Shown here one piece after another: positions 1 to 7,217 of a DNA stretch of 8,458 bases. Where the stretch lies: NCBI GenBank assembly GCA_013694945.1, contig JACDBM010000157.1, forward strand, positions 1-8,458, read 5' to 3'. A program made the translations under genes and the position numbers. The DNA is from Chthoniobacterales bacterium (lineage in GTDB: Bacteria; Verrucomicrobiota; Verrucomicrobiia; Chthoniobacterales; UBA10450). A model generated the notes under the pieces. It was not told the origin of the DNA. It ran no database searches and saw only the letters and a program-made list of their open reading frames with translations. The number at the start of each line of letters is the position of its first letter. Position 1 is the first letter of the stretch.

Positions 1-2324
1 TCCACGATTTGCTTCAGATCTTCCTCGTCCAGCCGATCGAAGATGATGATCTCATCCACGCGATTCAGGAATTCCGGCCGGAAATGTTGCCGTAACGCTT
101 CCAGCACGAGGCGGGTGCGTCCTTCGTGGGAAGACTCCTCCGTGATAACTTGCGAGCCGATGTTTGAGGTCATGATGATGACCGTGTTCTTGAAGTCGAC
201 CGTCCTCCCCTGCCCGTCCGTGATCCGTCCGTCATCAAGCACTTGCAGCAGCACATTGAAGACATCGTGGTGTGCCTTCTCGATTTCGTCGAAAAGCACC
301 ACCGAATATGGCTTGCGCCGGACCGCCTCGCTGAGTTGTCCGCCTTCCTCATAGCCGACATAACCGGGAGGCGCACCAATCAAGCGGGCGACGGTGTGCT
401 TCTCCATGTACTCGCTCATATCGATGCGAATCATTGCGTTCTCGTCATCGAACAAAAACTCCGCCAGAGCCCGCGAAAGCTCGGTCTTACCCACGCCGGT
501 GGGCCCAAGAAAAATGAATGAGCCAATCGGTCGGTTCTCATCCTGCAAGCCAGCCCGCGCTCGCCGAACCGCATTCGAAACCGCCAGGATTGCGGGCTTC
601 TGGCCGATGACACGCTGACTTAACCGCTCCTCCATTTTCACGAGCTTTTGGCGCTCGCCTTCCTGCAAGCGCGAAACCGGAATGTGCGTCCAGCTCGAGA
701 CCACCTCCGCGATGTCTTCCTCCGTGACCTCTTCCTTCAACATCTGCCCGTTCTCCTGCAGCTGGCCCAGCTTCTTGTTGTGCTCGTCGAGCTGACGCGT
801 CAGCTCGGGGATACGCCCGTATTGAATCTCGCTTGCCTTCGCGAGTTCATTGCGCCGCTGTGCCTGCTCCAGCTCCGTGCGCGCCGCCTCAAGCGCTTCC
901 TGAAGTTTGCGTGCCTTGTCGATCTCGCCCTTCTCATTTTGCCATTGCGCCTTCAGCTTCGCGCTCTGCTCTTTCAGGTCGGCGAGCTCCTTCTCCAGTT
1001 TCGTGAGCCGCTCTTTGCTCGCGGGATCTTTCTCCTTCTTCAGCGCCTGCCGTTCCATCTCGCGCTGCATAATGTCGCGCTCGATCACGTCGATTTCGGT
1101 CGGCATCGAGTCGAGCTCAATCTTCAGGCGTGACGCCGCTTCATCGATCAGGTCCACCGCCTTATCAGGCAGAAAGCGGTCGCTGATGTAACGGTGGGAA
1201 AGCACGGCAGCCGCGACCAGCGCCGCGTCCTGGATGCGCACCCCATGGTGCACTTCATAGCGCTCCTTCAATCCGCGCAGAATTGCGATCGTATCCTCGA
1301 CCGTTGGCTCGTCGACCACCACAGGCTGGAATCGGCGCTCGAGCGCAGCATCCTTCTCAATGTACTTGCGATACTCGTCCAGCGTGGTCGCGCCGATCGT
1401 CCGCAGCTCACCGCGCGCGAGCTGTGGCTTAAGCATGTTCGAGGCGTCGACCGACCCTTCCGCCGCGCCGGCACCGACAATCGTGTGCAGTTCGTCGATG
1501 AAAAGGATGATCTCGCCTTGAGAATCGACGACCTCCTTCAGGAAAGCTTTGAGCCGGTCCTCGAATTCACCACGAAACTTCGCGCCCGCGACCATCGCGC
1601 TGATGTCCATCGCGACGAGCCGTTTCTTCTTAAGCGATTCCGGCACATCTCCGCTGATAATTCGTCGCGCCAGCCCTTCCACGATTGCGGTTTTGCCGAC
1701 GCCGGGCTCGCCGATTAGCACGGGGTTGTTTTTCGTCCGCCGCGACAGCACCTGCATAACGCGGCGGATCTCGTTGTCGCGCCCGATTACCGGATCGATT
1801 TTCCCGCGCCGCGCCTGCTCGGTCAGATCGCGGCCGTACTTCTCCAGCGTCTGGTATTTGCCTTCCGGATTCTGATCGGTTACGCGTTGCGATCCGCGAA
1901 TCTGTTGCAGGGCCTGCATCAGCTTGTCGCGCGTAACGCCATTCTGCTTTATGAGCCGCGCCGCAGGTCCGGTCGTCTCAGTCAGTGCGAGGAGGTAATG
2001 CTCGGCGCTAAGGTATTCGTCCTTCAGTTTCGCCATCTCCCTTTCCGCGAGATCGAGGGTGCTGCGGAGTTCGTTCCCGAGGCGGACGTCCGATGAACCG
2101 TGGACCTGAGGCCGCCGTTTCATTTCCGTTTCGAGCGCGCTTCGCAACTGCGCGGGCGCAACACCCATTTTTTCCAGGAGCGGCCGCGTCACGCCTTCAG
2201 TTTGATCGAGCAGGGCGATGAGGAAATGCTCGTTAGTGATTTCTTGCTGATTGTGCTGCGCCGCCAGATCCTGCGCCGCCTGCAACGCTTCCTGCATTTT
2301 TTGAGTGAATTTATCCGGTCGCAT
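1..2324 (-). CDS. clpB: ATP-dependent disaggregase ClpB (C-terminus cut by window edge)
   Basis: Hsp100/ClpB is a cytosolic hexameric AAA+ unfoldase that threads proteins out of aggregates together with DnaK/DnaJ/GrpE. The minus strand reads 774 codons from ATG at 2324 to the left edge, with no break at the points I checked. E. coli ClpB has 857 residues, so about 85 are missing, including the sensor-2 region. Order: Clp N-domain (about 1-145); AAA1 with Walker A GEPGVGKT (205-212), Walker B LFIDE ending at Glu278, and arginine-finger segment ALERRFQ; a charged M-domain coiled coil (about 408-520) that marks ClpB rather than ClpA; AAA2 with Walker A GPTGVGKT (607-614), Walker B LFDE ending at Glu680, pore loop GYVGYEEGG (Tyr655) and FLNRVDE arginine finger. 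The AAA1 pore-loop tyrosine is replaced by Phe250 (KFRGEFE). The start is fixed by family alignment and by a GAGG ribosome site 6 nt upstream. No partner genes adjoin it. Confidence 0.98.
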   Translation of the reverse strand, partial: MRPDKFTQKMQEALQAAQDLAAQHNQQEITNEHFLIALLDQTEGVTRPLLEKMGVAPAQLRSALETEMKRRPQVHGSSDVRLGNELRSTLDLAEREMAKLKDEYLSAEHYLLALTETTGPAARLIKQNGVTRDKLMQALQQIRGSQRVTDQNPEGKYQTLEKYGRDLTEQARRGKIDPVIGRDNEIRRVMQVLSRRTKNNPVLIGEPGVGKTAIVEGLARRIISGDVPESLKKKRLVAMDISAMVAGAKFRGEFEDRLKAFLKEVVDSQGEIILFIDELHTIVGAGAAEGSVDASNMLKPQLARGELRTIGATTLDEYRKYIEKDAALERRFQPVVVDEPTVEDTIAILRGLKERYEVHHGVRIQDAALVAAAVLSHRYISDRFLPDKAVDLIDEAASRLKIELDSMPTEIDVIERDIMQREMERQALKKEKDPASKERLTKLEKELADLKEQSAKLKAQWQNEKGEIDKARKLQEALEAARTELEQAQRRNELAKASEIQYGRIPELTRQLDEHNKKLGQLQENGQMLKEEVTEEDIAEVVSSWTHIPVSRLQEGERQKLVKMEERLSQRVIGQKPAILAVSNAVRRARAGLQDENRPIGSFIFLGPTGVGKTELSRALAEFLFDDENAMIRIDMSEYMEKHTVARLIGAPPGYVGYEEGGQLSEAVRRKPYSVVLFDEIEKAHHDVFNVLLQVLDDGRITDGQGRTVDFKNTVIIMTSNIGSQVITEESSHEGRTRLVLEALRQHFRPEFLNRVDEIIIFDRLDEEDLKQIV

Positions 2325-2437
2325 ATCTTGCCTCTCTAAAGTGATAATCGCACAGCGTGGCGTTCAAGTCGTCTCGCTCATTGGTTACGGCTGGACCCGT
2401 TGCGGCCAAAGGGCTCCCCGCGTATCAGTCTCTCCCG
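2325..2437. promoter_or_regulatory. Divergent intergenic region between clpB and the MFS exporter
   Basis: This 113-bp gap must hold the clpB promoter (minus) and probably the exporter promoter (plus). On the minus strand, GAGAGG (complement of 2331-2336) is a good ribosome site for clpB. Also on the minus strand, CTTGAA (complement of 2363-2368) matches the core of a sigma-32-type -35 element, which would suit a heat-shock gene. I see no CCCCAT-like -10 at the right spacing, so this is only a candidate. No CIRCE inverted repeat is visible. Confidence 0.35.
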
Positions 2438-3715
2438 ATGAGCGCGCCCGCAGTTCCCTTTCGCCACAAAGCATGGGAGCTGCTTCGACGCGGCCCCTTC
2501 AAACGCTACATCATTGGCTCCGCCATCTCGGATACCGGCACCTGGATGCAGGTGATGGCACAAGGCTGGGTGCTCAGCACCCTAACGGACAAGGCTCTTG
2601 TCCTCGGCATGGTAAACCTGGCCGCCGGATTGCCGACCCTCGCGCTCACCATGATTGGCGGTTCCGCGGCGGATCGCTTTGATAAGCGGATAATCCTGAT
2701 CTTCGCGCAGCTGGTGCAGATCGTTCTGGCGTTCACGCTCGGGCTGTTGGTGCTCTATGGCTACGTTCAGATCTGGCATATCATCGTGCTCGCCGCGCTG
2801 CTCGGAATAGTGATCGCTTTCGAGATGCCGGCGCTTTCGGCGCTCGTGCCCGAGTTGGTGAGGAAGGACCAGATCGCCTCCGCCGTTGCGCTCGATCGCT
2901 CCGTCTTCCATGGCTCACGCCTGCTCGGACCTTCGCTCGCTGGAATACTTGTCGCTTGGTGGGGGGCGGCCTCGGCGTTCTTTGCCAACGCCGCAACGTT
3001 CATCGCCCTCATCATCTCGATGTTGCTAATTCCGCGACGAGAGCTGGGCACTCCGGAAGAAGAGGAGCAGCGTCGCAGCGGACTCATGGAAGGATTCCGC
3101 TATGTGCGGAAGGACCGCACCATTCTTTCGCTGATTGCACTCATTGCGATGACGACCGTCTTCGTTTACCCGATCGTGTCAGTCATGCTTCCGCTTTACG
3201 TGCGGAATCTCCTCGGCCTTGGCCCGGAGCGGATGGGCTTTTTGATGGCGGTCTCAGGCACCGGGTCGCTCGTCGGCTCGTTAGGCTTACTCAGCGTCGC
3301 CCCTGGGAAGCGCATCCGCTTCATCATGGGCGCGGTTTGTATCGTAGCAGGCGCCTTGTTCGTGATGTCGCGAACCTCGACCTTCCTCCCCGCCGCCATC
3401 TCGATGGGTGCGATGGCCATAGGTCTGGCGACGAATTTCGGGCTGGCGAATACGATCGTGCAGGAACGTGCTCCCGCGCATCTACGTGGCCGGATCTCGG
3501 CGGTCTTTGGCCTCAGCTTCTTCGGATTGATGCCGATCGCGGGACTCGTCATCACAAGCCTGTCGGACCTGATTGGGATGCGCTCAGCCATGACTGTGGC
3601 GGCTTTAATTTACGCCGGCGGTGCGCTGTTCGTGCTCAGTCGCTGCGATCACACCGCTCCAGCCCTCGTCGAGACGGCCGCGGAGCCTGCGCCGCAGCCG
3701 GCTGCGGTTTTTTAA
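2438..3715 (+). CDS. MFS transporter, MFS_3 / EntS-like exporter family
   Basis: This is a probable inner-membrane, proton-driven efflux carrier of the major facilitator superfamily; its substrate cannot be read from the sequence. The 425-residue product is hydrophobic throughout and fits about 12 helices, with a charged cytoplasmic loop in the middle (about 200-228, rich in Glu and Arg). Family signs include N-terminal SDTGTWMQ (31-38), the motif-A loop GGSAADRFDKR (74-84), the VPELVRKDQ...ALDRSVF...RLLGPSLAG stretch (137-169), NAATF (184-188), and RGRISAVFGL (350-359) in the C-terminal half. These resemble PF05977 members such as EntS. I chose ATG 2438 because the family-like sequence starts just after it and it leaves room for divergent promoters. 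GTG at 2357 is in frame and would add 27 residues of unremarkable sequence. Neither start has a clear ribosome site. The 3' end doubles as a terminator hairpin. Confidence 0.88.
   Translation: MSAPAVPFRHKAWELLRRGPFKRYIIGSAISDTGTWMQVMAQGWVLSTLTDKALVLGMVNLAAGLPTLALTMIGGSAADRFDKRIILIFAQLVQIVLAFTLGLLVLYGYVQIWHIIVLAALLGIVIAFEMPALSALVPELVRKDQIASAVALDRSVFHGSRLLGPSLAGILVAWWGAASAFFANAATFIALIISMLLIPRRELGTPEEEEQRRSGLMEGFRYVRKDRTILSLIALIAMTTVFVYPIVSVMLPLYVRNLLGLGPERMGFLMAVSGTGSLVGSLGLLSVAPGKRIRFIMGAVCIVAGALFVMSRTSTFLPAAISMGAMAIGLATNFGLANTIVQERAPAHLRGRISAVFGLSFFGLMPIAGLVITSLSDLIGMRSAMTVAALIYAGGALFVLSRCDHTAPALVETAAEPAPQPAAVF
3692..3713 (+). terminator. Intrinsic terminator inside the 3' end of the MFS gene
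   Basis: A perfect 16-nt palindrome, CCGCAGCCGGCTGCGG (3692-3707), can fold into a 6-bp GC stem with a CCGG loop and is followed immediately by six T (3708-3713). That is the standard form of a Rho-independent terminator. It lies within the last codons of the exporter gene (encoding Pro-Gln-Pro-Ala-Ala-Val-Phe), and the T run contributes the first base of the TAA stop. The next gene starts only 20 nt beyond the T run. Confidence 0.75.
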
Positions 3716-3733
3716 GCAACGGTCTCTGGCGCG

Positions 3734-4648
3734 GTGATTTCGTTTTCAACCTGCTGGAACTCCGGCCGTCATCAGACGGGCGACAAGATGCTCAGGGAGA
3801 TCAAGGACCAGCTCGGGTTTGATCAGATCGAGCTTGGCCACGGAATCCGCAGTCCCCAGATGCCCGGGATCCAGAAGATGCACGACGCCTGTGAAGTCAC
3901 GTTTACCAGCCTGCACAATTTCTGTCCTTCGCCCGCTGAGGCGATGCACGGCTCGCCCGACTGCTACAAGTTTTCCGCCTCCACTCAGCAGGAAAGGGAA
4001 CACGCGATCAAACAGACGTTTCAGACGATCGATTTGGCGCAGCGCCTCGGCGCGGCTTTCGTCGTTCTGCATTGCGGCGACATCCCGATGAACCCGATTA
4101 CGGACGAACTCCTCGCGCTGGCAAAGAACGGTCATCTCCTCTCGCGCGATTACGTTCGCCGCAAGATAAGGGCAGTGAAAGAGCGCGAGGAGCGCGCCGC
4201 GTGTTATGCCGAGCGCGTGAAGGAATGCTTGAAGGCTATTGTCGATTACGCCGCGCCGAGGAACGTGCGCCTTGGTCTCGAAGCTCGCCGCGGTTATGAA
4301 GAAATCCCTAACGAGCGCGAGCTGCCCCAGTTGCTTGATGAATTGGACTCACCTTTCGTCGGCTACTGGCACCACTTCGGTCACGTCCAAATAAAGGAAA
4401 ACCTCGCTTTCCTTGACCACGAGGAATGGCTGCGGCTCATTGGGCCGCGTTCATTCGGCTGTCATTTGCAAGACGTGATCTGGCCGGGAAAGGATCACCA
4501 ACCGCCGTTTGCCGGACAGATCGATCTTCATAAGCTTGTTCCGCTCCTGCCTCCGACCTGTTTGTTTGTGTGGGAAATAAGCCCGCGCAAGACGGTCGCT
4601 GAGATCCGCCGCTCGAATTCGATCTGGAAACAGCATTTCGGAGAATGA
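3734..4648 (+). CDS. Sugar phosphate isomerase/epimerase-like TIM-barrel protein
   Basis: The 304-residue product resembles the xylose-isomerase-like TIM barrel superfamily (AP_endonuc_2, PF01261). Members are usually metal-dependent isomerases, epimerases or dehydratases acting on sugars or inositols; the substrate here is unknown. Candidate metal or substrate residues sit at the ends of predicted beta strands: Glu33 (QIELGHG), His61 (SLHNF), His113 (VVLHCGD), Glu183 (LGLEAR), the His cluster 213/214/217 (YWHHFGH), His244 and Asp247 (GCHLQD), and Glu281 (FVWEIS). No signal peptide is seen, so it is probably cytosolic. The start is GTG 3734: beta-strand 1 (ISFSTCW) begins right after it, and the next ATG at 3788 would delete that strand. 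The ribosome site is weak. The stop overlaps the next start by 4 nt (ATGA), which suggests translational coupling to the membrane protein. Confidence 0.85.
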   Translation: MISFSTCWNSGRHQTGDKMLREIKDQLGFDQIELGHGIRSPQMPGIQKMHDACEVTFTSLHNFCPSPAEAMHGSPDCYKFSASTQQEREHAIKQTFQTIDLAQRLGAAFVVLHCGDIPMNPITDELLALAKNGHLLSRDYVRRKIRAVKEREERAACYAERVKECLKAIVDYAAPRNVRLGLEARRGYEEIPNERELPQLLDELDSPFVGYWHHFGHVQIKENLAFLDHEEWLRLIGPRSFGCHLQDVIWPGKDHQPPFAGQIDLHKLVPLLPPTCLFVWEISPRKTVAEIRRSNSIWKQHFGE

Positions 4649-5703
4649 AAAAAATCCTCCTCACCGCCGCACAAGTCGCGGTCACCGTGGCGTTGCTTTA
4701 CTTCGTCTTCAAAGATCCCGCGAAGCGCGCGCAAATGGCGACCGCGCTCCGGCTCGCAAACTATTGGTGGATCGGGCTCGGCATTCTCACCTACCTGGTG
4801 GTTGAGGTCGCGGCGGCTGTGCGCTGGCAGGTTTTACTGCGGGTGCAGGGGATTCGGCTGAGCAACATGCGCGTGGGCGGCCTGTTCCTGATCGGGATGT
4901 TCTACAATCAATTCATGCCGGGCGGAACAGGCGGCGACATCATCAAGAGCTATCTCCTCTTGAAAGAAACGCCGGACAAGAAGGCAGGCGCGTTGCTCGC
5001 GGTGGTGTTCGATCGCGTAATTGGCCTCGTCGCCCTCATCGGTATCACCGGAGTGTTGATTGCACTCCGCTATGAATGGCTGGCACAGCTGCCGGAGACA
5101 CGCCGGTTGCTCTACATCTTGCTGATTGTCCTCGGCAGCGCGGTCCTCGCTCTGGTCACCTCATTCGTCATCAGCGGCTTCAACCTGCTGCAGAGCCTTC
5201 CGCAGCGCTTTCCCGGCCGTGAAAAGCTGATCGAAGTGTCGGCCGCGTATCACCTCTACGCGCGTCACTGGAAGGCGACGCTCGTCGCGTTCGGTATGTC
5301 GCTCATCGCCCATCTTGGCACCTTCACGACGTTCCTCTGCGTCGCCTACGCGTTGCATGCTGAAGATGTGCGCGCGACACCGCCAACCCCGGTGCCCGTG
5401 CTGGATTTCTTCGCCATCATGCCAATCGAGCGCACGATCTCTTCATTGCCCATCAGCTTCGGTGGCGCGGGTTGGCGTGAGATCGTGTTGCAGATTCTTC
5501 TGCATAACCTCGCCGGCGTGCGTGAAGGAGTGGCGAATTTGATCGGCTCACTCAGCTTCCTCATTATCCTGATCTGCGCGCTCCCCGGCGCACTCGTTTA
5601 TTTTCTTTACCGGCCAAGCGGCACCGCAGGCCCTGTAAACTTCCGCGAAATGGAGCACGAGGTCGCGACGCTTGAGCACCGTATTGCCGAAAACGGCCGC
5701 TGA
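4645..5703 (+). CDS. YbhN/UPF0104 family integral membrane protein (LPG_synthase_TM)
   Basis: The 352-residue multi-pass membrane protein resembles PF03706, the membrane (flippase-like) part of lysylphosphatidylglycerol synthase, also found alone in YbhN-type proteins. Hydrophobic helices appear at about 4-22, 40-58, 75-92, 113-141, 155-178, 211-237 and 296-321. Family-like motifs are FYNQFMPGGTGGD (86-98), DRVIGL (123-128) and SLPISFGGAGWRE (267-279). The soluble C-terminal aminoacyl-transfer domain of MprF is absent; the protein ends in a short charged tail. It therefore cannot make lysyl-PG by itself. Roles in lipid or polyprenyl-linked substrate handling have been proposed for relatives, but none is shown here. 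The start overlaps the upstream stop, with GGAG immediately before it. The gene downstream begins 10 nt after this stop. Confidence 0.9.
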   Translation: MKKILLTAAQVAVTVALLYFVFKDPAKRAQMATALRLANYWWIGLGILTYLVVEVAAAVRWQVLLRVQGIRLSNMRVGGLFLIGMFYNQFMPGGTGGDIIKSYLLLKETPDKKAGALLAVVFDRVIGLVALIGITGVLIALRYEWLAQLPETRRLLYILLIVLGSAVLALVTSFVISGFNLLQSLPQRFPGREKLIEVSAAYHLYARHWKATLVAFGMSLIAHLGTFTTFLCVAYALHAEDVRATPPTPVPVLDFFAIMPIERTISSLPISFGGAGWREIVLQILLHNLAGVREGVANLIGSLSFLIILICALPGALVYFLYRPSGTAGPVNFREMEHEVATLEHRIAENGR

Positions 5704-5712
5704 CGTTCCAGG

Positions 5713-6435
5713 GTGAGTCCCGTCAGCTCCTCCCACAAACGAGCGCCGCGGCGGCCGTTTGTCGCGGCCACTTTCGCCATGACTGCGGATGGCAAGATCA
5801 CGACGCGGGAGTATTCGCCGGTCGATTTTACTTCACGTGAAGACAAGATGCACTTGCTCCGGCAGCGCGCCTTGATGGATGCGGTGCTGATCGGGCACAG
5901 CACTTTGAAGCACGACAATGTGCGACTCGGACTGCCCAAAGGCGAACTGCGCGAGGAGCGGATCGCCCGCGGTCAGACGGCTTCGCCGCTCCGCGTCATC
6001 GTCTCAAATGAAGGCCGAATCGATCCTGCACTGAAAATCTTCCAATCTGAGATCGCGCCAATCCTCATCTTCTCCACCACGCGGATGCCGCGGACGGTGC
6101 AGAAAATCCTGCGGGAGAAAGCGACGTTGATTTTGAGCGACGCGCGCGCGGTCGATCTCGCCTGGATGCTGCAGCAGCTCCGCCGCGAACACAAAGTGCG
6201 AAGCGTGGCGTGCGAAGGAGGCGCGGCGCTTTTTCACTCTATGCTCGAGCTGGGTCTTGTGGATCAGCTGAACCTCACGATCGCGCCGTTCCTTTTCGGC
6301 GGACGTGAGGCCCCGACGTTGACTGGCGTGAGCAAGCAATTCCTTCCGGCTAGCGTCCGTTGCACGCTCAGGGACATGCGAACTGTCGGCGACGAATGCT
6401 TCCTCACTTATCGCATTAGACCGCGGAAGCTCTAG
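5713..6435 (+). CDS. RibD C-terminal domain / dihydrofolate reductase family protein
   Basis: This is a 240-residue probable NADPH-dependent reductase with the RibD_C fold (PF01872), which in riboflavin synthesis reduces the ribosylamino-pyrimidine intermediate. Signs of the family are RPFVAATFAMTADGKI (14-29), a Ser-41...Asp-44 segment leading into DAVLIGHSTLKHDNVRL (56-72), PLRVIVSNEGRIDP (92-105), the nucleotide-binding CEGGAALFHSMLELGLVDQL (167-186) and APFLFGG (191-197). The N-terminal zinc deaminase domain of bifunctional RibD (HAE and PCxxC motifs) is absent, so this is a lone reductase domain and may act on another pterin- or pyrimidine-like substrate. GTG 5713 is the likely start; the first 13 residues are a basic tail. 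It begins 10 nt after the YbhN-like stop, which suggests the same transcript. No other riboflavin genes are in the window. Confidence 0.88.
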   Translation: MSPVSSSHKRAPRRPFVAATFAMTADGKITTREYSPVDFTSREDKMHLLRQRALMDAVLIGHSTLKHDNVRLGLPKGELREERIARGQTASPLRVIVSNEGRIDPALKIFQSEIAPILIFSTTRMPRTVQKILREKATLILSDARAVDLAWMLQQLRREHKVRSVACEGGAALFHSMLELGLVDQLNLTIAPFLFGGREAPTLTGVSKQFLPASVRCTLRDMRTVGDECFLTYRIRPRKL

Positions 6436-6447
6436 CAACGGCGCTCC

Positions 6448-6490
6448 GTCGGCGTTTCCGACACGCCACAAATGGCCCCGTCACGCCGAC
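6448..6490. repeat. Imperfectly spaced inverted repeat between convergent genes
   Basis: GTCGGCGT at 6448-6455 and its exact complement ACGCCGAC at 6483-6490 flank 27 nt in the 67-bp gap between the RibD_C stop and the DUF1272 stop. A competing smaller hairpin, GGCGT/ACGCC (6451-6455 with 6463-6467), overlaps it. It could help end transcription from both sides, but no T-run follows on either strand, so the role is uncertain. Confidence 0.3.
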
Positions 6491-6502
6491 AGAGTGGCGA
6501 GG

Positions 6503-6689
6503 CTACAGCCCTTCACGGTTCGGCCGCGGACGTCGCACGAGTTCGCCGCCGCAATTTGGGCAAACGCCTTGCAAGTCTGTGGTGCATTTCAGGCAAAAGG
6601 TGCACTCGAAGGTGCAGATACAAGCCTCATCCTGCGGTTCCAGTTTTCGGCCGCCACTTCTCGCAGGCCGATCTCATTGCCAGTGCCAT
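6503..6689 (-). pseudogene. DUF1272 family small Cys-rich protein, broken by a 1-nt frameshift
   Basis: This is a very short minus-strand gene from ATG 6689 to TAG 6503, with an excellent AAGGAG ribosome site (complement of 6696-6701) 6 nt before the start. The first frame gives MALAMRSACEK and stops early. The second frame gives CICTFECTFC, then CPNCGGELVRRPRP, the hallmark of DUF1272 (PF06906), a zinc-ribbon-like family of unknown function. The 187-nt span is one base too long. Removing one of the two C at 6654-6655 turns TGG CGG into TGC GGC. This restores one 61-residue frame and also the expected second cysteine (CEKC). The repaired protein has Cys at 9, 12, 23, 25, 29, 32, 35, 43 and 46. 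Either the base is a sequencing or assembly error and the gene is intact, or it is a young pseudogene. It converges with the RibD_C gene and diverges from the cyclase gene. Family call is strong; function is unknown. Confidence 0.85.
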
Positions 6690-6767
6690 TGCGCTCTCCT
6701 TCCGTTGCTGTGGGTTGCAAGGCAGACTACGTTGCTTTTCAGATGCGCACGAGCGTTTCTGCCACCG
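6690..6767. promoter_or_regulatory. Short divergent region between DUF1272 and the SRPBCC gene
   Basis: If the cyclase-like gene starts at ATG 6768, 78 bp separate it from the DUF1272 start. The DUF1272 ribosome site occupies 6696-6701 (minus strand). TTGCAA at 6715-6720 (plus) resembles a -35 element, but no good -10 lies 16-18 nt beyond it. I see no operator-like palindrome. Promoters for both directions are expected here by layout only. Confidence 0.25.
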
Positions 6768-7208
6768 ATGCACACTGGCACCTCGATCATTATGCACGCG
6801 CCGCGCATGGAAGTTTTCGAGACCGCAGCCAACCTGGAGCTGTGGCCGAAAATTCTGCCGCACTATCGCTACATCCGCTATCTGGAGCGTGCTCCCGAGC
6901 GAAACCTCGTCGTCATGGCAGCCGTTCGATCCGGCATTCCAATCGCATGGACTTCTGAGCAGACCATCGATCGCGAGAAGGTTGAAGTGCGTTTCCATCA
7001 CCTGAAGGCGTTTACAAAGGGAATGCGCGTCGTCTGGACTTTCAATGAAACGCCTGCCGGTGTGCTGGTCGAAATTGTGCACGATCTGCAGTTCCGCATT
7101 CCTCCGCTCGCACCGCTCGTCGATAGGATCATTGGCGACTTTTTCATCCAGCACATTGCCAGTAGAACGTTGAGCTGCATGAAAACACATCTGGAATCGC
7201 GGGGTTAG
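6768..7208 (+). CDS. SRPBCC/START-fold protein, polyketide cyclase-like
   Basis: The 146-residue protein looks like the SRPBCC (Bet v1/START) superfamily, polyketide cyclase/dehydrase or coenzyme-Q-binding type (PF03364/PF10604). These fold into a helix-grip cavity that binds hydrophobic ligands; some cyclise polyketides. Evidence is the opening TSIIMHAPRMEVFETAAN followed by LELWPKILPHYRYIRYLE (about 5-40), a typical family N-terminus, then alternating beta-strands (VVMAAVRSGIPIAWTSEQ, VEVRFHH, MRVVWTFNE, VLVEIVHDLQF) and a long C-terminal helix (about 115-142). No signal peptide is seen. The frame is open back to 6579, but that upstream part is antisense to DUF1272 and not family-like, so ATG 6768 is preferred; ATG 6792 would cut strand 1. 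No clear ribosome site is present. It ends 9 nt before the ketosynthase start, so the two are probably co-transcribed. Confidence 0.8.
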   Translation: MHTGTSIIMHAPRMEVFETAANLELWPKILPHYRYIRYLERAPERNLVVMAAVRSGIPIAWTSEQTIDREKVEVRFHHLKAFTKGMRVVWTFNETPAGVLVEIVHDLQFRIPPLAPLVDRIIGDFFIQHIASRTLSCMKTHLESRG

Positions 7209-7217
7209 AGACAGGGA

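Noticed and set aside
1194..1718. Plus-strand open frame of 174 codons opposite clpB
   Set aside because: It is antisense to the conserved AAA1 domain; its composition is Arg/Leu/His-rich as expected from reverse-complement GC-rich coding DNA, and it has no recognisable motif.
2357..2437. Longer exporter N-terminus from GTG 2357
   Set aside because: The extra 27 residues are not family-like, lack a ribosome site, and would leave only 32 bp for two divergent promoters; kept only as an alternative.
2956..3822. Plus-strand open frame of 288 codons overlapping the exporter and the TIM-barrel gene
   Set aside because: It is a frame-shifted shadow of the MFS gene, runs across the terminator and into the next gene, and shows no family-like sequence.
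6579..6767. Longer N-terminus for the SRPBCC protein
   Set aside because: The added 63 residues are Cys/Arg-rich, do not resemble the fold, and are antisense to the DUF1272 gene.
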